From: Straminergon stramineum
Lineage: Eukaryota > Streptophyta > Bryopsida > Hypnales > Calliergonaceae
DNA: 64,000 nt
Assembly: GCA_963920665.1 (NCBI GenBank)
Contig: OY987273.1
Location: 16,866,501-16,930,500, forward strand
Direction of reading: 5' to 3'
Position 1 is the stretch's first letter, and each line of letters opens with the position of its first letter. A program made the translations under genes and the position numbers. The notes beneath the pieces are model-generated. The model was not told the origin of the DNA, did not search any database, and saw only the letters and a program-made list of their open reading frames with translations. Positions 12,919 through 24,829 of the stretch are shown here, in pieces.

Positions 12919-13132
12919 TGGAGAAAGTGGAATCCAAGGAGCATTCCTCATTCATTATTATATGTGTAGGTTGACTTTCTATTTTCTATTGTGCAGAATA
13001 AGACATTCCTACCACACAAAAATTGGGAGAAAGTGGAATCCAAGGAGCATTCTACATTCATTATTATATGTGTAGGTTCACTTTCTATTTTTCGTTGCAA
13101 AGAATAAAACATTCCTACCACACAAGAATTGG
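12919..13132. repeat. Tandem duplication, 106-bp unit x2
   Basis: GGAGAAAGTGGAATCCAAGG starts at about 12919 and again at about 13026. The whole unit, including TTATTATATGTGTAGGTT and ATTCCTACCACACAA, is repeated with few differences. No coding function is seen; a short minus-strand ORF across it merely reflects the duplication. Confidence 0.85.
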
Positions 13133-13139
13133 ACAACTT

Positions 13140-14120
13140 AAGCAATCAAAGTCTACTGTTCTTGAAATAACCCGAATACCTTTGTTGGTGCTAAAATAGG
13201 AAACTGCATGAAATAACCAATAAACTGTGAATACTGTTCAAACTTTATAGTTGCGAAATCTGTCATTTTTGGTCAAGGGACTTCAAACCCAAATTGGAAA
13301 GAGTAGGTGAAGGTTAACATTCCGAATGACATGTAGCCACGATAGTCTTCAGAAGTCCACAAGTCATTATGACACGAAATCCTTTAAACTAGATGAGGCC
13401 GTAATTTTCGTGGGCCCATATACTTAATTCAACATTCCATGTCGTTTACTATCGTGATTCCAGGTTTTTTCAAAATTGAAAAGTGTGTGGTTGAGAACAC
13501 ACAATGAGTTGGCAATCTTTTGTTCCTACGCAAGTAGTTGTGACACTCTCTCTGAAGTCACCATCCCATTTGCAAACACCTCTTTTGAGCTTACTCCTCA
13601 TTTCTGTTGACGTTGGTGTCCATTTGTTTCTTACGCTCTTCATTTGACTTGTATTGTTACGCCTTGCGAAGTGTTTTAGGAATTCGGTTAGTGTTTCGTT
13701 GTATGTTTTTGCCCTCTTTGACCAAGGGTTTTGTTGCAAAGCATTCGTGGATAGCCATTTAGATCTCTCCGCTTGCTTGAATGTGGCCCTTTCAATAGAA
13801 TGCACTCATTGTAGGCTTATATATTACCAATCATTTTTTTATTGTCAATGAGTTGTATATGCTGTGGACTTGTCTCTTCTTGATTTGATAATATTTTTAG
13901 TTGTAAATTTGCATGTTCCGTGAAGCTTTGTTTTCATAGTTCATTGTAGGACGATGCTCAATGTTAATGAGAAAGTGTCCAATTTATATCGCCAGTTTTT
14001 TCGGATTTCTAAATATAGAAACATTTGACATTGTGTAGGAAGGCTTACAACTCCATAAATGACGGGTTACTGTAGCTCTGGTGTACCTTAATACCAGTAG
14101 TGTTTTTTACACGACGTTAT
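13140..14120. other. No recognisable gene
   Basis: This is mixed AT-rich sequence between the tandem duplication and the second palindrome cluster. A 111-codon minus-strand ORF (13470-13805) has no motif I recognise and lies in DNA that otherwise looks non-coding. It may be chance. Confidence 0.4.
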
Positions 14121-14123
14121 CGC

Positions 14124-14983
14124 AATTTAGCTCGAGTTGAGCTAAATTGACATATAAGATATCCTACTAGTTGAACAATAAGTTTATGAACCCAATTGCA
14201 GATTAGCTCGACTCGAGCTGAATATAGATTGATACCTTAGAAATGAGATTTGAACTGAATTGCTTTGGTAATTCTATGGAAATAGTAGTAATCACATTTT
14301 ATTTGAGTAATCACAGTTTAGCTCGAGTCGAGTTGAACCGACATATGAGGAGAGTCTAGGATGAACTAAAGTACTAGAATCACTTTAGTTCTAAAATGAA
14401 CTAGTTTAAATACATTATATTTAAACTCTATGTAATCGTCAAATTTGAACCCCGTCCATCAATATTGATTAAATAATTAAAATTGAAATACTGGATTATA
14501 AATTATTTAGGAATTGCAGTTTAGCTCAAATAGAGCTAAACTGACATATGGGCGCTTCTATTTGAAAAGAGCTAATGTCCTGAAGTAACTGGACGTCTAA
14601 ACAAGTTAGTATAAAAATGTGATATGTCAAGCCTATTGTCAAGTCCCATATTTCATCTGAAAAATAATCCAAAGTCAAACATCATCACGGTTTTTATATT
14701 ATGAAATTGTAACAATGACAGTTTAGCTCGACTCGAGCTAAATTGCTGGGTAGGAATAATGAGTATCCAAAAAGGAAGTTCCATTACAACACTTGAACTC
14801 CGATTGAACTAAGGTGTTTCTATATATCCAGTGCTTTCTTGACGTTTTTTTCACCTAGACTAGAGCTTATTTTGGCCATAATCTAGGATTGCATTCTTGG
14901 TAAATTTATGTGATTACTTCTTCTAATGGTGTCCATAGTGTTTCCATCAGTAATGAATATGAAATTCAGCTTGAGTCGAGCTG
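14124..14983. repeat. Second cluster of palindromic repeats upstream of the DUF7869-type gene
   Basis: Six copies lie at 14124-14149, 14203-14220, 14315-14335, 14516-14543, 14719-14746 and 14966-14983. The unit matches the cluster at 4729-5410, and three copies are followed by the same extra word, GACATAT. The copy at 14516-14543 has 11-bp arms (CAGTTTAGCTC and GAGCTAAACTG) around a 5-base loop. The cluster directly precedes the DUF7869-type coding region. Confidence 0.75.
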
Positions 14984-15075
14984 ATGTGCAATCTGAGATT
15001 TTTTCATCTTCAATTGCTGACTACTATTTCTTATCCTTTATGTCTATCTCGGAAAATGTAGGTACTGTGAGTTTC

Positions 15076-15787
15076 ATGGAGAATCCAATGGACATGATGT
15101 TCTCATCCGACGAGGAATTCCAAGATGTGGAACACATGAATATTGGCGCTCTAGAGTGCGAAGGTCTTCCACGCCGTCTCTGGGTTACGAAGTGCGTGAC
15201 TTTGTACAACAACGAAGGCGTACTTGTTGGTGAAGGTACTTGCCATAGTGTGAACTCTAACTTGGTTCTTGATGCAAATGGTCTTCTCGGAGACACGCAA
15301 GTAGGGATCCACATTTCCAAGACACATTCTGAAGAAGACATCCTCCATGAGCAGGTGTATTCACTCGTAGCATGACCTATTAAACTAGTCCACTGCCGTG
15401 GAGCAAGTCTATACGATCATGATGCCCAAGACATGTTCAATCGTATTCAAGCTAGTCTATAGAACCCTCCCTCTACGTTGTCGGCCTGACCATATACAAG
15501 TATCATCCGGAACCTTCCTTGCGAGATTGGCTTGAAGGCAAAGGAACTTCTCACTCAAGAGTTTATCAACACAGTGTCTAGGAAGGTCTACTGCAACAAG
15601 AATTGCGTGCAACCATTTCCTAGGGAAAAAATTCATGCTTTCCGTGAAGGCATGTACTAGAGATCGACCTTTAAGTTCAGAGCCCACATGAAGATAGATG
15701 TTCACAGGTCGATTCATCATGACTCGCATGGGAGGAAGATGGTTATGGTAGAAGGGATCAATGTTTGCATGTGAGCATGGATGTTGA
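15076..15787 (+). pseudogene. DUF7869-type transposase-like gene, part 1 (N-terminal), cut by copy E
   Basis: The coding frame runs from a likely ATG at 15076 (the frame is open from 14926) to the copy E insertion. It has an N-terminal acidic segment (SSDEEFQDVE), a conserved block with LWVTKCVTLYN and VGEGTCHS, then a Cys-containing block (VYCNKNCVQPFPREKIHAFREG) and VHRSIHHDSHGRKMV ... VCM-AWML. I read this Cys/PFPRE/GRK/VC-AW order as the usual N-terminal half of proteins with a C-terminal DUF7869 domain, from memory of the family. Stops at about 15373, 15459, 15484 and 15657 fit TGG to TGA/TAG and CAG/CAA to TAG changes. The last codons join in frame with the sequence after copy E (19163 on). 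The gene is dead but recognisable. Confidence 0.6.
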
Positions 15788-18700
15788 TGTCGTAGCACAG
15801 AGCAAGTAAATTCCCTATTATACTCACAAAAATCACTCTAGAGCATAACTAAGTGATTCTAAAGATCGAACCCACGAGATTTTGTGAAGTATTTACTTTA
15901 ATTAAGCGAGTAAGCCTTATTAACCTCTAAACCTTTCCTTCCGGTCCTAGATCTAAATCCAAAAACAACCAACCACCAGATAGTCTTGGACCGGATTATT
16001 TCCATCCCGATTTTCTAAATCTCTAGTTGGTCCAATTTAACCCAATCCCAAGACCGCACCACTTCCGGTTCTCTCTCTCTATCTGGGCCAATCCGTTCGG
16101 GATTGTCCGTGTGTCTCCTTACTCCTATTCCGATTTAATTTTGCCTCTATTGGACCGTCAGAGGGGTCACCGCTTGATTTTGTGAGTGGTAGGCCCACCA
16201 CTCCTTCCGTGGATTATAGTGGCCGAAGGTCCACTCTCCTATCTCCTCCTCTCCTAAACTAACTCGAATCCGGTTTGATCCCTCACAACAACCCGAATAG
16301 CAATCCGGTTTGCAGGTCACACAGAAATCCCCCATACGATCCATTCTTACTACAACAACCTTGATATCAGCTCTTTCTCGTGCAAAGCTAGGTAGTCACA
16401 AGTGTACTCATCCATTCCAGCAATTACTAGAGCTATTTCATTTACCAACTAAGGTGGTGAGACCTCTCAGAAGATCAGACACTCAACCGGATTCCCTACC
16501 TAGGAGTTCTAGCGCGACGAAGGATACCCTCCCCATCTGCCTAGTCTAACAACGGCTATCTCACTTGGAACTCAAAACTCTAGATCTGTTGAGGCACTGA
16601 AGCTCACTCCCAATACTTCTACAACTTGCTTATGTACACTAAGGATTCGAAACTTGTACACCAAAGGGAGAGATCAAGTCACAAATAAGTCCTACACCTT
16701 CCTAACTCCTCATCATGCAAAACCTGTCAAGCTTGGAAGACACAGACACAACACAAGAGCACATACGAAGGTACAAGAATTTGCAAAAAGAAAACACACT
16801 TCCAATTCCCTTCACAGGGACTAACTTAAATATAATAAAAAAGTATAAGTGGGCGAAAATGCCTGCAAATGTTCTGCCGCGACTTGGGCCGGACTTTTTG
16901 GTCCTACCTACTCCTAACTAGATCGGAACAGGATCCGAATCTGTTCCTAACATTCCTACTATTTACACAATAAGTGCCCACCCGAGATTCGATGGTGGCA
17001 GTATCCGCTCCTGGCTCCATCTGCTCGAAGATCTCGTTCAAGTTCCGATTCCACCCCCCCTCCTAAGGATTAGGAATCTGGTCACCTTTTGTGGATCCGG
17101 GGGTTGAGTCTAAGTCGATGGCGGTTCTGGGCATACCGGCCTGATTTGCTCTAGCCTCTGATCTCTTAGACTTGGGAGTGGCATCTTTCCCCTCCTCTAC
17201 TGTTGCATCCAGGAACGAATCCGGAAGAGATATATGCGAGAGTTGAATCCCGGGAGAGCAAGTAGCTCCCGACAATATCCAGGTACTCTCCTCCGTCTGG
17301 TCTGCCGCCTTCCGCGCCTCCTTCATTGCCGCTTCAACTTGCTCGGCAAAGTCTATAAGAATCTTGACCATCCAGGAACCGGATGGCTTCTTCTCTTCAT
17401 GCACCTTCTCATCAAATACCTTTGCCTTGGCAGCGGCTATTCCAGTCTCCCCAAATATGGCCTTCACCCGCTCCACCATCTTTTGAGATTCATTCGCCAT
17501 CGATTGAGCAATTGCAAAGTTCTCCTTGAGTACAAGGAGTTTCGTCTTAGCTCGATCCACATCCTCCTGTAGTCTCCGGATCTTCGTCTCCTGTTTTTAA
17601 GACTCAACCGGATCGGAAATGTAGCTTGCCACCTTCTCCGGTAGCTCTCTGTCTGGCGGCGCTTCCACCAACTTCCCGATCGTGAGCAAGATCCTCCTCT
17701 TCACTTCCCAATCCGATCTCACGTCGCATAGGATCTTGACGAGAGGGTTGAACGGATCGTCAGGATCCAATTCCTCCGATATAGTCTTCTCAACCTCCGG
17801 TTTTTCTTTTGGAGCCAAGGTGTCACGAGTGGGTGGTGTCCCTCGCTTGTTGGGGGATGTTGTCTTCTATCGCTTGATCAACGGCATCTCCAGTTCTTCC
17901 TCCTCTGACTTAGTGTTCTCCTCGGGTTCGGAACCGGATTCGACTTCATCATCCGTTTACGATTCTCCGTACCTCAGGAGAATTTCTTGAGCCCTCCACA
18001 CCTTCTCTTATCCTACGCTTACACGAAATGGGAATGGTAGAGATGGATGAGGTAGGGACACACAGGGGAGGCCCTACTCTTCCCAACTCTTCCTACGAGC
18101 TGGGTGACTAGATTGGAAATGATCCGGGCCCAATTGACTCTCCGGTCTCCTCTTAGGGCGCTGAAGATAGTATTCGTGAGGGAGATCGTCACCCTCATTG
18201 GCTTTTCCAGATGCAGGACCAGAACTAGGAACTACAACAGCTAGGGGTGTCGCTCGTCAATGCAGTCCTCCACGGCGTATCCGTCCTTTGGGTTGACAGC
18301 ACCCTAGAACTTCCCCCAGACAAACTTGTCCTTCCGGTTCGCCATTCCTAATCCTCCTGCCCGAAAACTATATATTGCTCTCCAAACATCCTCCATCCAG
18401 AGATGCGAAACTCCTCTCATGGTGTTGTCAAACTCATTAGACAGCTTGCCCAAGAGTTCTCTCACCATCACTTCCTCTTTGAAGCCCTAGGGTTTCTTTG
18501 CAAACCCTAGGCAACCCATGGAAGTCAAATCCTCCATGAGTTGGGACTTGGCTGGTTTGGTAGAGGGAATAACCGGAATTACCTTCTGGAGCTTCACCTC
18601 CACTGAGGATGTACTAGCCTGTCCGCCTCTACTTCTCCTAAGCTACGGCATGGACACGGACACTCGCTTGGAACCCCTTTCCGATTCTATCTCACTCTCT

Positions 18701-19162
18701 CCTAGCTGCACGTCCTGTTCCTTACTTTCTCTCTCCAATCTCAACCGGAAATCCAGGTTGTAACACTAACACCACAACCCTCGCAAAAGACACTCTCACA
18801 CAAAGACTTACACGAAAAGCTAAGTGACAGACGCAAATAGCAAGCTTAGAGCATGGTGAGCGCTGAAAAACGAGAAATGCAAAAGAGGTTCAACTGGGCA
18901 GGCCGGCCCTTATATAGTCATTGGACCCCCTGCCACTTCATCATGACCTATTCCGCATCCGATTCCTCTACGATATCCGGTCAGACTTCCGTTCTAACCC
19001 ATTGTCCTTTTGGGAACGGATTGAGCAAATCTCTCCATTATCTCATTTTCCTTCTCTATTTTAGCTCTCAATGGTTCCTTAGCTAAATCTGGATACCTAT
19101 CTCTAGTTCCTAGTTAGTTTTACTAGGTAAACCAAAAAAAATTAGAGTTTCACATCGCCACA
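15788..19162 (-). mobile_element. TGTCG-family element, copy E (3,375 bp, divergent)
   Basis: The left end is TGTCGTAGCAC and the right end CATCGCCACA, equivalent to the ends of the other copies. Flanking pentamers are GTTGA (15783-15787) and ATTGA (19163-19167), a 5-bp target duplication with one mismatch. The copy is the most divergent of the five at the nucleotide level, but its minus-strand protein keeps the family order and landmarks. It interrupts the DUF7869-type gene. Removing it with one duplication restores the reading frame across the joint (AWML then IAKVPKTTFY). Confidence 0.75.
17063..18655 (-). pseudogene. Gag-like protein ORF of copy E, divergent and decayed
   Basis: The minus-strand frame is broken into pieces by stops and shifts. 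The N-terminal part (about 18560-18060) carries ELLGKLSNEFD, WMEDVWRAIYSF, KDKFVWGKF, KDGYAVEDCIDER, and the diagnostic NTIFSAL...RVNWARII followed by SPVCPYLIHLYH. These correspond in order to the landmarks of copies A-D. The C-terminal part (17560-17063 and 17818-17597) is Glu/Lys-rich with helix-forming sequence, and it differs strongly from the A-D coiled coil. This copy shows that the protein belongs to a diversified family rather than one recent burst. Confidence 0.55.
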
Positions 19163-20880
19163 ATTGATTGCTAAAGTCCCAAAAACAACGTTCTATTGTT
19201 ACTAAACATGTGCGAAGAATCAACGAGAAGCCAAGGATCATGGTAATTCGGGATTGCTTAAGCCAAGGAAGCACACAGAACAAGCCGTTGCAATGTTGAA
19301 GTGCATTCTAGACAAGGAGGTTGATCACATGCCACATAAGACTACGATTTTGAAGTCAGGAGAGAAAGTTGTGTCCATGATTCTCCCGGCTACCTTTCAA
19401 TGGAAGGATCGGATTCCAAAAATCAATGAGGTCAATGTTGCTTTTGGACTCAAGGAGGTCTCTACTTCCAACTTGAGCAAGATTAGATCTACCAAGTTCC
19501 TAGAGTACAACGTCAAGAAGCCAGGTGATAATTTTGCTCAATGTGGCACTTGTGACAAATTGCAAGAGCTTAGGAAGGGTGCTCTAGTTGGCTCTCAAAG
19601 CGCTTTAAAATGGTCAATTAGGCTAGACAAGCATCTCGCAATTGCTCGTGTACATAGAGAGTTGTACTACGCAAACCGTTATTTGTCGCATACTTCTCCT
19701 CACAAGTGCCTTACAATTATGCACGACAAGATGGATCATGCCAAGATCGCTTCTCTAGTCTTCTCTTAAAAGCAAAGAGATGGATGGCTTAGTGAAGTTG
19801 CCCGTTTCTGTCACCGGCATGATTGCACATGGTCATGGAGATGTTTGTTATGCACATTATAGCTTGGATATCTTCCTCCACGATTCGAATTATACTATAG
19901 GGTTGATGGCAAAGTTGTTGCGAGACTTAGAAGAACCACCGAAGTCTTCTTCTCGCCAATTGTTTGTGGGGTCAAGGTTGTCACCTTTATTTCGCAAGGT
20001 CTTGAAAGGTGCAAAAATGTGCGAAGCATCGCTACCCCCAGTCCCAGAAATCTTAGTCTCGGCGACATCATTGCCACTGATTTTTAATGTGCAAATGGAT
20101 AATGCCACCGAGGACAACAAGAATAGATATGTTTTCTGTTTTTGGTCTCTACTTGTGGCAAACAAGATCTTCCGAGAAGTTTACATGAACTTCATGATTG
20201 TGGTCACACGTATGACGACATTGATGCATTGTTTGGAAGATAGAATATGTTATTGAAGAAGGAGAACTTTCCAACAATCCCAACTCTCATGAAGTCCTTT
20301 ATGGATGTAGAGTCCATTCCCACTATCCCTCACCTCATTGAGGAGGTGCCAAACTTCAAGGGATTCATTGCAGGTGCATTTGTTGATGGTGATGACATCC
20401 TTATTAGACATACAAAGTTGCAACAAGTGAAATTCTACTTGGATTCAAATGGAACTCTAGTTATGAAGTACAAATTGTTGTGCATTGATGTGGAATGGTT
20501 GGGGGAAGATGGCAGAGGTATCAAGTTGTAGAAGGAGGATTCTGAGGGGCGTAGTATGTGGCCTCGTGGAGTGTCGTTGCCAATTCCTCCGAAGCCAATG
20601 AGGGTGTGTGGAGGACGTTATGAAAGGCATATCTAGGTTTGTGAAGTATTGGGAGAACTTGTGCAATGCAGATGTTAGTGGAGAGTGCTAAAGGCATTAC
20701 GAGCATTTGGTGTACTATTGGCGTGATGTGAGGGATGCTTTGCAAGAACCAATAACTACCTCTTATATTCTCAAGGATGGGTTTTGGCCCACTACCCGTA
20801 TTCAAGTGAATGCGGTAGATCGATTAGGAGAAGATGGCGAGGATCGTGAAGAATTTGGGGAAGATGAAGTATACGTTGGG
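19163..20880 (+). pseudogene. DUF7869-type transposase-like gene, part 2 (catalytic-like domain), cut by copy B
   Basis: The sequence continues the frame of part 1 after copy E. A long open stretch (19254-19769) holds a CGTCDKLQELR motif and IMHDKMDHAK. A second frame (19780-20256) holds NVQMDNATEDNKNRYVF. A third carries HTYDDIDALF and PTLMKSFMDVE. The order Asp (MDHAK), Asp (MDNxxxDNKN) and HTxDDID, then a predicted beta-rich tail, is what I know from DUF7869 proteins, which are widely suspected to be DDE/RNase-H-fold transposases. At least two frameshifts and several stops are present. The frame continues past the copy B insertion into 24421. Confidence 0.65.
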
Positions 20881-23800
20881 TGTCGTACGTGTAGTGGAGC
20901 GTAAGTACCATTACAACACCAAAATGTCATAAATTGACTGGAAATATTGTCCTCAGGGATTCTAGACTATTGCTGCAAGCCGAGATTATCCGTATTACCA
21001 ACTTAAGCTCTCTCTCTTCACCTCTTTCCTCTCTTTACCGGATTACTACCTTTCTCGAAACCAATCTGGATCCACTTCTATCCGGAATCCAAAATCCAAA
21101 TCCGTCACTTCTCACACACACTGGTTTTTGGTGCCTCTGTTTTACCCTCAGAGGGTCCGCCTTTGATCTTGTAGAGGGGTAGGGACTCACTATTTGTATT
21201 CCTCACACTCTCTTATCTCTCTAAACTACATAAAACACACTTAGACCCAATGTTGTACTAGATTAGACCCAGAACCACTCTCACAACTTCCTGGATGGCC
21301 AATCCGGAAGCTAGGTCACACAGTGCCGCTTTTAGACTTTTCCACTACAACAACAGACCAACAACAACCAAAATTGATATGGGGATTGTTAGCCGTTTAC
21401 TAGATTGATCCTATGATTTGGCTGACCTTCCGGTAAGTGGTATGGAGATTTTTCCGCTAGCAGTTGTTTATCTCCACACGGAACCCTTCCTCGTATTTTG
21501 GACTCAAACCCACACCACTCCTAATCGGATTTCCGTTCTAATGTTTGAAAGGCATGTGCTTAAGATTAAAATCACGAGTCTAGACTATGTCACAAACGTT
21601 CCTCACAAATCAGATCCAAGTCTCCTGAGATCCAGATTCCTCCTTTTGTCCTCTTCTCTCTTACACTTCAATGCACTCACAAAAAAACATAGGAAAGCTG
21701 GATATACAACAAATCAATCCATGTACATCAACTTGGTGGCTCAAATTAAAGAAAGGATGACAAGATACAAATTATAATGCTAGGATGGATTGAGAGGGCA
21801 ACAATCTTGCCCCTCATTTAAAAGTCCAAAACAACCACAGCCAAAAAGGCCAAAAAGCCACTTGGAAGTCTAGGTGACCACTCATAGACTTCCCGAAAAA
21901 TCCCGAAAAGTCAAATCCTAAAAATCTGGAACCCGGGCCCATGCCTGGAAACCCGAATCAGATTCGAAATTCAAATCCTACCTAACTAAACCCTAACTGC
22001 TTCGCCTTTCGCGCCTTCTATTGACTGCTCTTGCCCTAGCTTGTTGATGCCCGGATGGACGACCTAGGAGTCGCTTTCGGAGTTGCCTTCACCAAAGTCA
22101 TCCTCAATGTTGCTCGGGTCTGGATCATCTGGATTTTTGGGGGCGAGTTTTCCGCAACACTGTCCTCCTCCTCTTCATCTTCCTCTAGCCCGGATTGGTA
22201 CTCCTCATCCTCAGATTTATCAATCTGAGTGACCCTCCTCTTGTCTTCTTCACCTAGAGAGGTGTCATCCAAGACGATGGGGATCCTCCCCTTTCTCGAC
22301 TGAGACTGTAGCATATGCTCAAAACCTTTCGGATGAGTCTGGGCTGGATTCATCAATCTGCCAATCCGATCCTCTAGATTACTTTGAGTAAACACCCTGG
22401 GTGTCTAAAGTGTCTCCTTCTCTGGAAGACAGAATGACGGAATCGGTGGTGAGACCATAACTTCCGACAGTGCTAACTCGTGTGCTACTTCCGATTGCTT
22501 AGTTGGCTCTCGCATTGTTGTAACACTCCCTCAGATGGTTTTCTCCAGTTGAATTGAGAAGGGTTCGTCTCAATGCTTGAGAGTCTCCTTAGGAACTTCC
22601 GGTCTAGCCGGTAGTGGCATTGATGATGTCAACTTCACCAGGGTCTCTGTGTCAAAATGGATTTCCAGAAAGTTGGAAAAATCCATGACATGATCCGGAT
22701 CAATCCGTCCCAGTAGCTAATGCATCTCCATTAGCGTGGAATCCATCCTCGATGAAAAGTCCACTAGGATCCGAATCACCTTGGATCCAGTGAGATGTCC
22801 TTTCTTTGCAAGCTGATTTTGGATGAGAGCGCCCTTCACGACAAGATCTACAGGTCTATCCACCAACCCGGATAGGTTCTTAACCAGTTGTAGAGCTTCC
22901 TTCTCCCTCTACTTTGCTGTCCCCAACTCTCCTTATGCCCAACTCAGCCTAGCTTGAAGGTCTGTCTTCTCCTTCTCTAGACCCTTAATCTGTTTGTCCT
23001 TCCTCCCCAGCTCGTTCAGATTCGAAAGTTTCTTCAAGGCGTCGAGTATGTCCTCTGGCTCCATCTTCAACTCCTTGCTGATCCTCCTGAGAAGATCTAC
23101 CAAGTTATCATGGTACTCCTACGCCTACAAGACCTAGTTGAAGCCAGTTTTGAAGAACCCGGATATGTCTTCCTCTGGCTCCTTTGTAACCTTTTCTTGA
23201 GCCAAGAGCTTCCCTCGTGAAGATGGATCAGTGGATTTCCTCCGCCTTCGCTCCAAGAGTTGCTCCTCCTCTTCCGGCTCTTCCTCCTCCTCGATTGCTA
23301 GCTACTCCGCCTCTACTTCTTCTGTGAGGCTGTAAAGTAGGATGGTGGATCTGGTGGTATACTCTACCATATCCGTGTCACTCAAAAGTTCCTCATGATG
23401 GTAGAGGTGGAATAGGTAAGGACCAATTGGGCTGGTCTTTGCCTTTCCAATACTGGCGAAAAGCTTGGGGACTACTGCTCCAATCACTTTGCCCCAGTTG
23501 ACTAGTCTACCCTTCATGGCACCAAAAATGGTGTTGGCTACCGTAACCGTAACCTGGGTAGGCTTTACCGGATACAAGATGGGGATCAGGAACTCTAGGA
23601 CTTGCTTCTGCCTTGCATCTAGAGAGTCGCTAATGGCATACCCCTCCTTGGAATGGGCTGCATTCCTAAACTTTCCTATTGCAAACTTATTCGTGCGGGA
23701 GGCTAATCCGGATCCCTTTTGGGGGAATCCGTATACCTTGGCCCAGACCTCATTTGTTTAGGTTTCGGGTCACCCCCTCACTATCAACTCATACTAATTC

Positions 23801-24420
23801 GGAGCTCTTACGATGAGCTCCTGAATCATTCTATCATTCTTGACTGTCTAGGGCCTCAAAAACAAGCCGACACATCCTATCTCACTCAAGTCGTTCTCTA
23901 GCTATGACCGCTCTCTCCACCTTTCTGAAATGGTCAGACAAACCATCTGCCCTGTCACTAAGGGTTTCCGGATATATCTCTTTCCGCCATCGCAAACTGA
24001 AAATAAACTGAAATTTGGACAGTTAGTAGCTTCTGAAACAATCACTAACTCACCACTCTTTCTCTCAACTATACGTGCACAAAACGACTATGGAAGAAAG
24101 AAGAAGAAGAAATGGGAGTGGTGGAATTAAGTACCTGTCATCCTACCGACCATTCCAGAAGCAGACCGTTTACCCATAACAGATCCCTAGTTTCCTAGAC
24201 CGAAACTCTAGACCATAAGCTGTCACTATCCGGGTTTCTGGAATCCAGTTCCGTCCTGGATCCTCTTATGGAACACCTAGATCATCCTTTCAGCCTTAAT
24301 GAGATGTTTAGGCTAAGAGGATTCTAATCCTGTTTTCCTATTAGAGATTTTGAAAATTTCTATATAATTATAAACTATTTAATACTAACCCGGTGGAGTC
24401 TAGGTTTCCGGCTCACGACA
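20881..24420 (-). mobile_element. TGTCG-family element, copy B (3,540 bp), perfect 5-bp target duplication
   Basis: The left terminus is TGTCGTACGTG and the right GCTCACGACA. The element is flanked by TTGGG on both sides (20876-20880 and 24421-24425), an exact 5-bp target duplication. It contains the same parts as copies A, C and D: left non-coding 1.1 kb, minus-strand ORF, and right leader with an AT-rich TATAATTATATAG-like stretch near the terminus that could be a promoter for the ORF. It sits in the DUF7869-type gene. Removing the element and one TTGGG restores the frame (DEVYVG then PLRGCPQPS). No later insertion is present, so this is the best reference copy. Confidence 0.85.
21990..23990 (-). 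pseudogene. Gag-like protein ORF of copy B, decayed
   Basis: The minus-strand frame starts at an ATG ending at 23990 and can be followed to about 21990. Clear family landmarks are KPTQVTVTVANTIFGAMKG, VNWGKVIGAVVPKL, GPYLFHLYHHEELL and a Glu-rich linker, then the coiled coil (about 22920-23100) and the acidic tail (about 22180-22290). Several stops interrupt it, so no long continuous ORF remains. The conserved order across copies A-D shows that a protein of roughly 660-690 residues was encoded by the ancestor. Confidence 0.6.
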
Positions 24421-24829
24421 TTGGGCCTCTGAGGGGTTGTCCCCAACCATCCTTCAAGGTCAGTCGTGATCTCTTTGAAGGGTATTCCTCACAGTTCGTT
24501 CTACAGATGGTGACACACGGCTAGTTTGGATTGCAAGGGCCTTGTCTGATCCAAATTGTAACCCTAAGAAACCGAATTGTGTTCTCATTCAATACTTTCG
24601 CCCAACATCGAGGAGTCAAGATGTTCAAGACTTCTACACTGGATGGGACAGTGAAAGAGGTTTGCATTGGAAGGTTAATATAGCTGATTCACCTATTTGG
24701 GAAGAAACAAATGCTCTCATGACAGCACGGAAGTCTCAAATTCGAAAGGATACTCGCCAATGTTTGCTCAAGATCCTGGCTACACAAATTAAGATCATCA
24801 ACCACAACCTCGCTTCATATGTTTGATAT
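24421..24829 (+). pseudogene. DUF7869-type gene, part 3 (C-terminal end)
   Basis: After copy B the coding frame resumes in phase, then shifts by one base near 24480. It then runs open (24542-24826) to a TGA, with NCVLIQYFRPTSRSQDVQDFY, GWDSERGLHWKV and a Lys/Arg-rich helical end. This looks like the true C-terminus of the split gene. AT-rich DNA follows. No matching palindrome cluster is seen on this side. Confidence 0.5.

Noticed and set aside
13470..13805. 111-codon minus-strand ORF
   Set aside because: No motif, no neighbouring coding signal; length is possible by chance.
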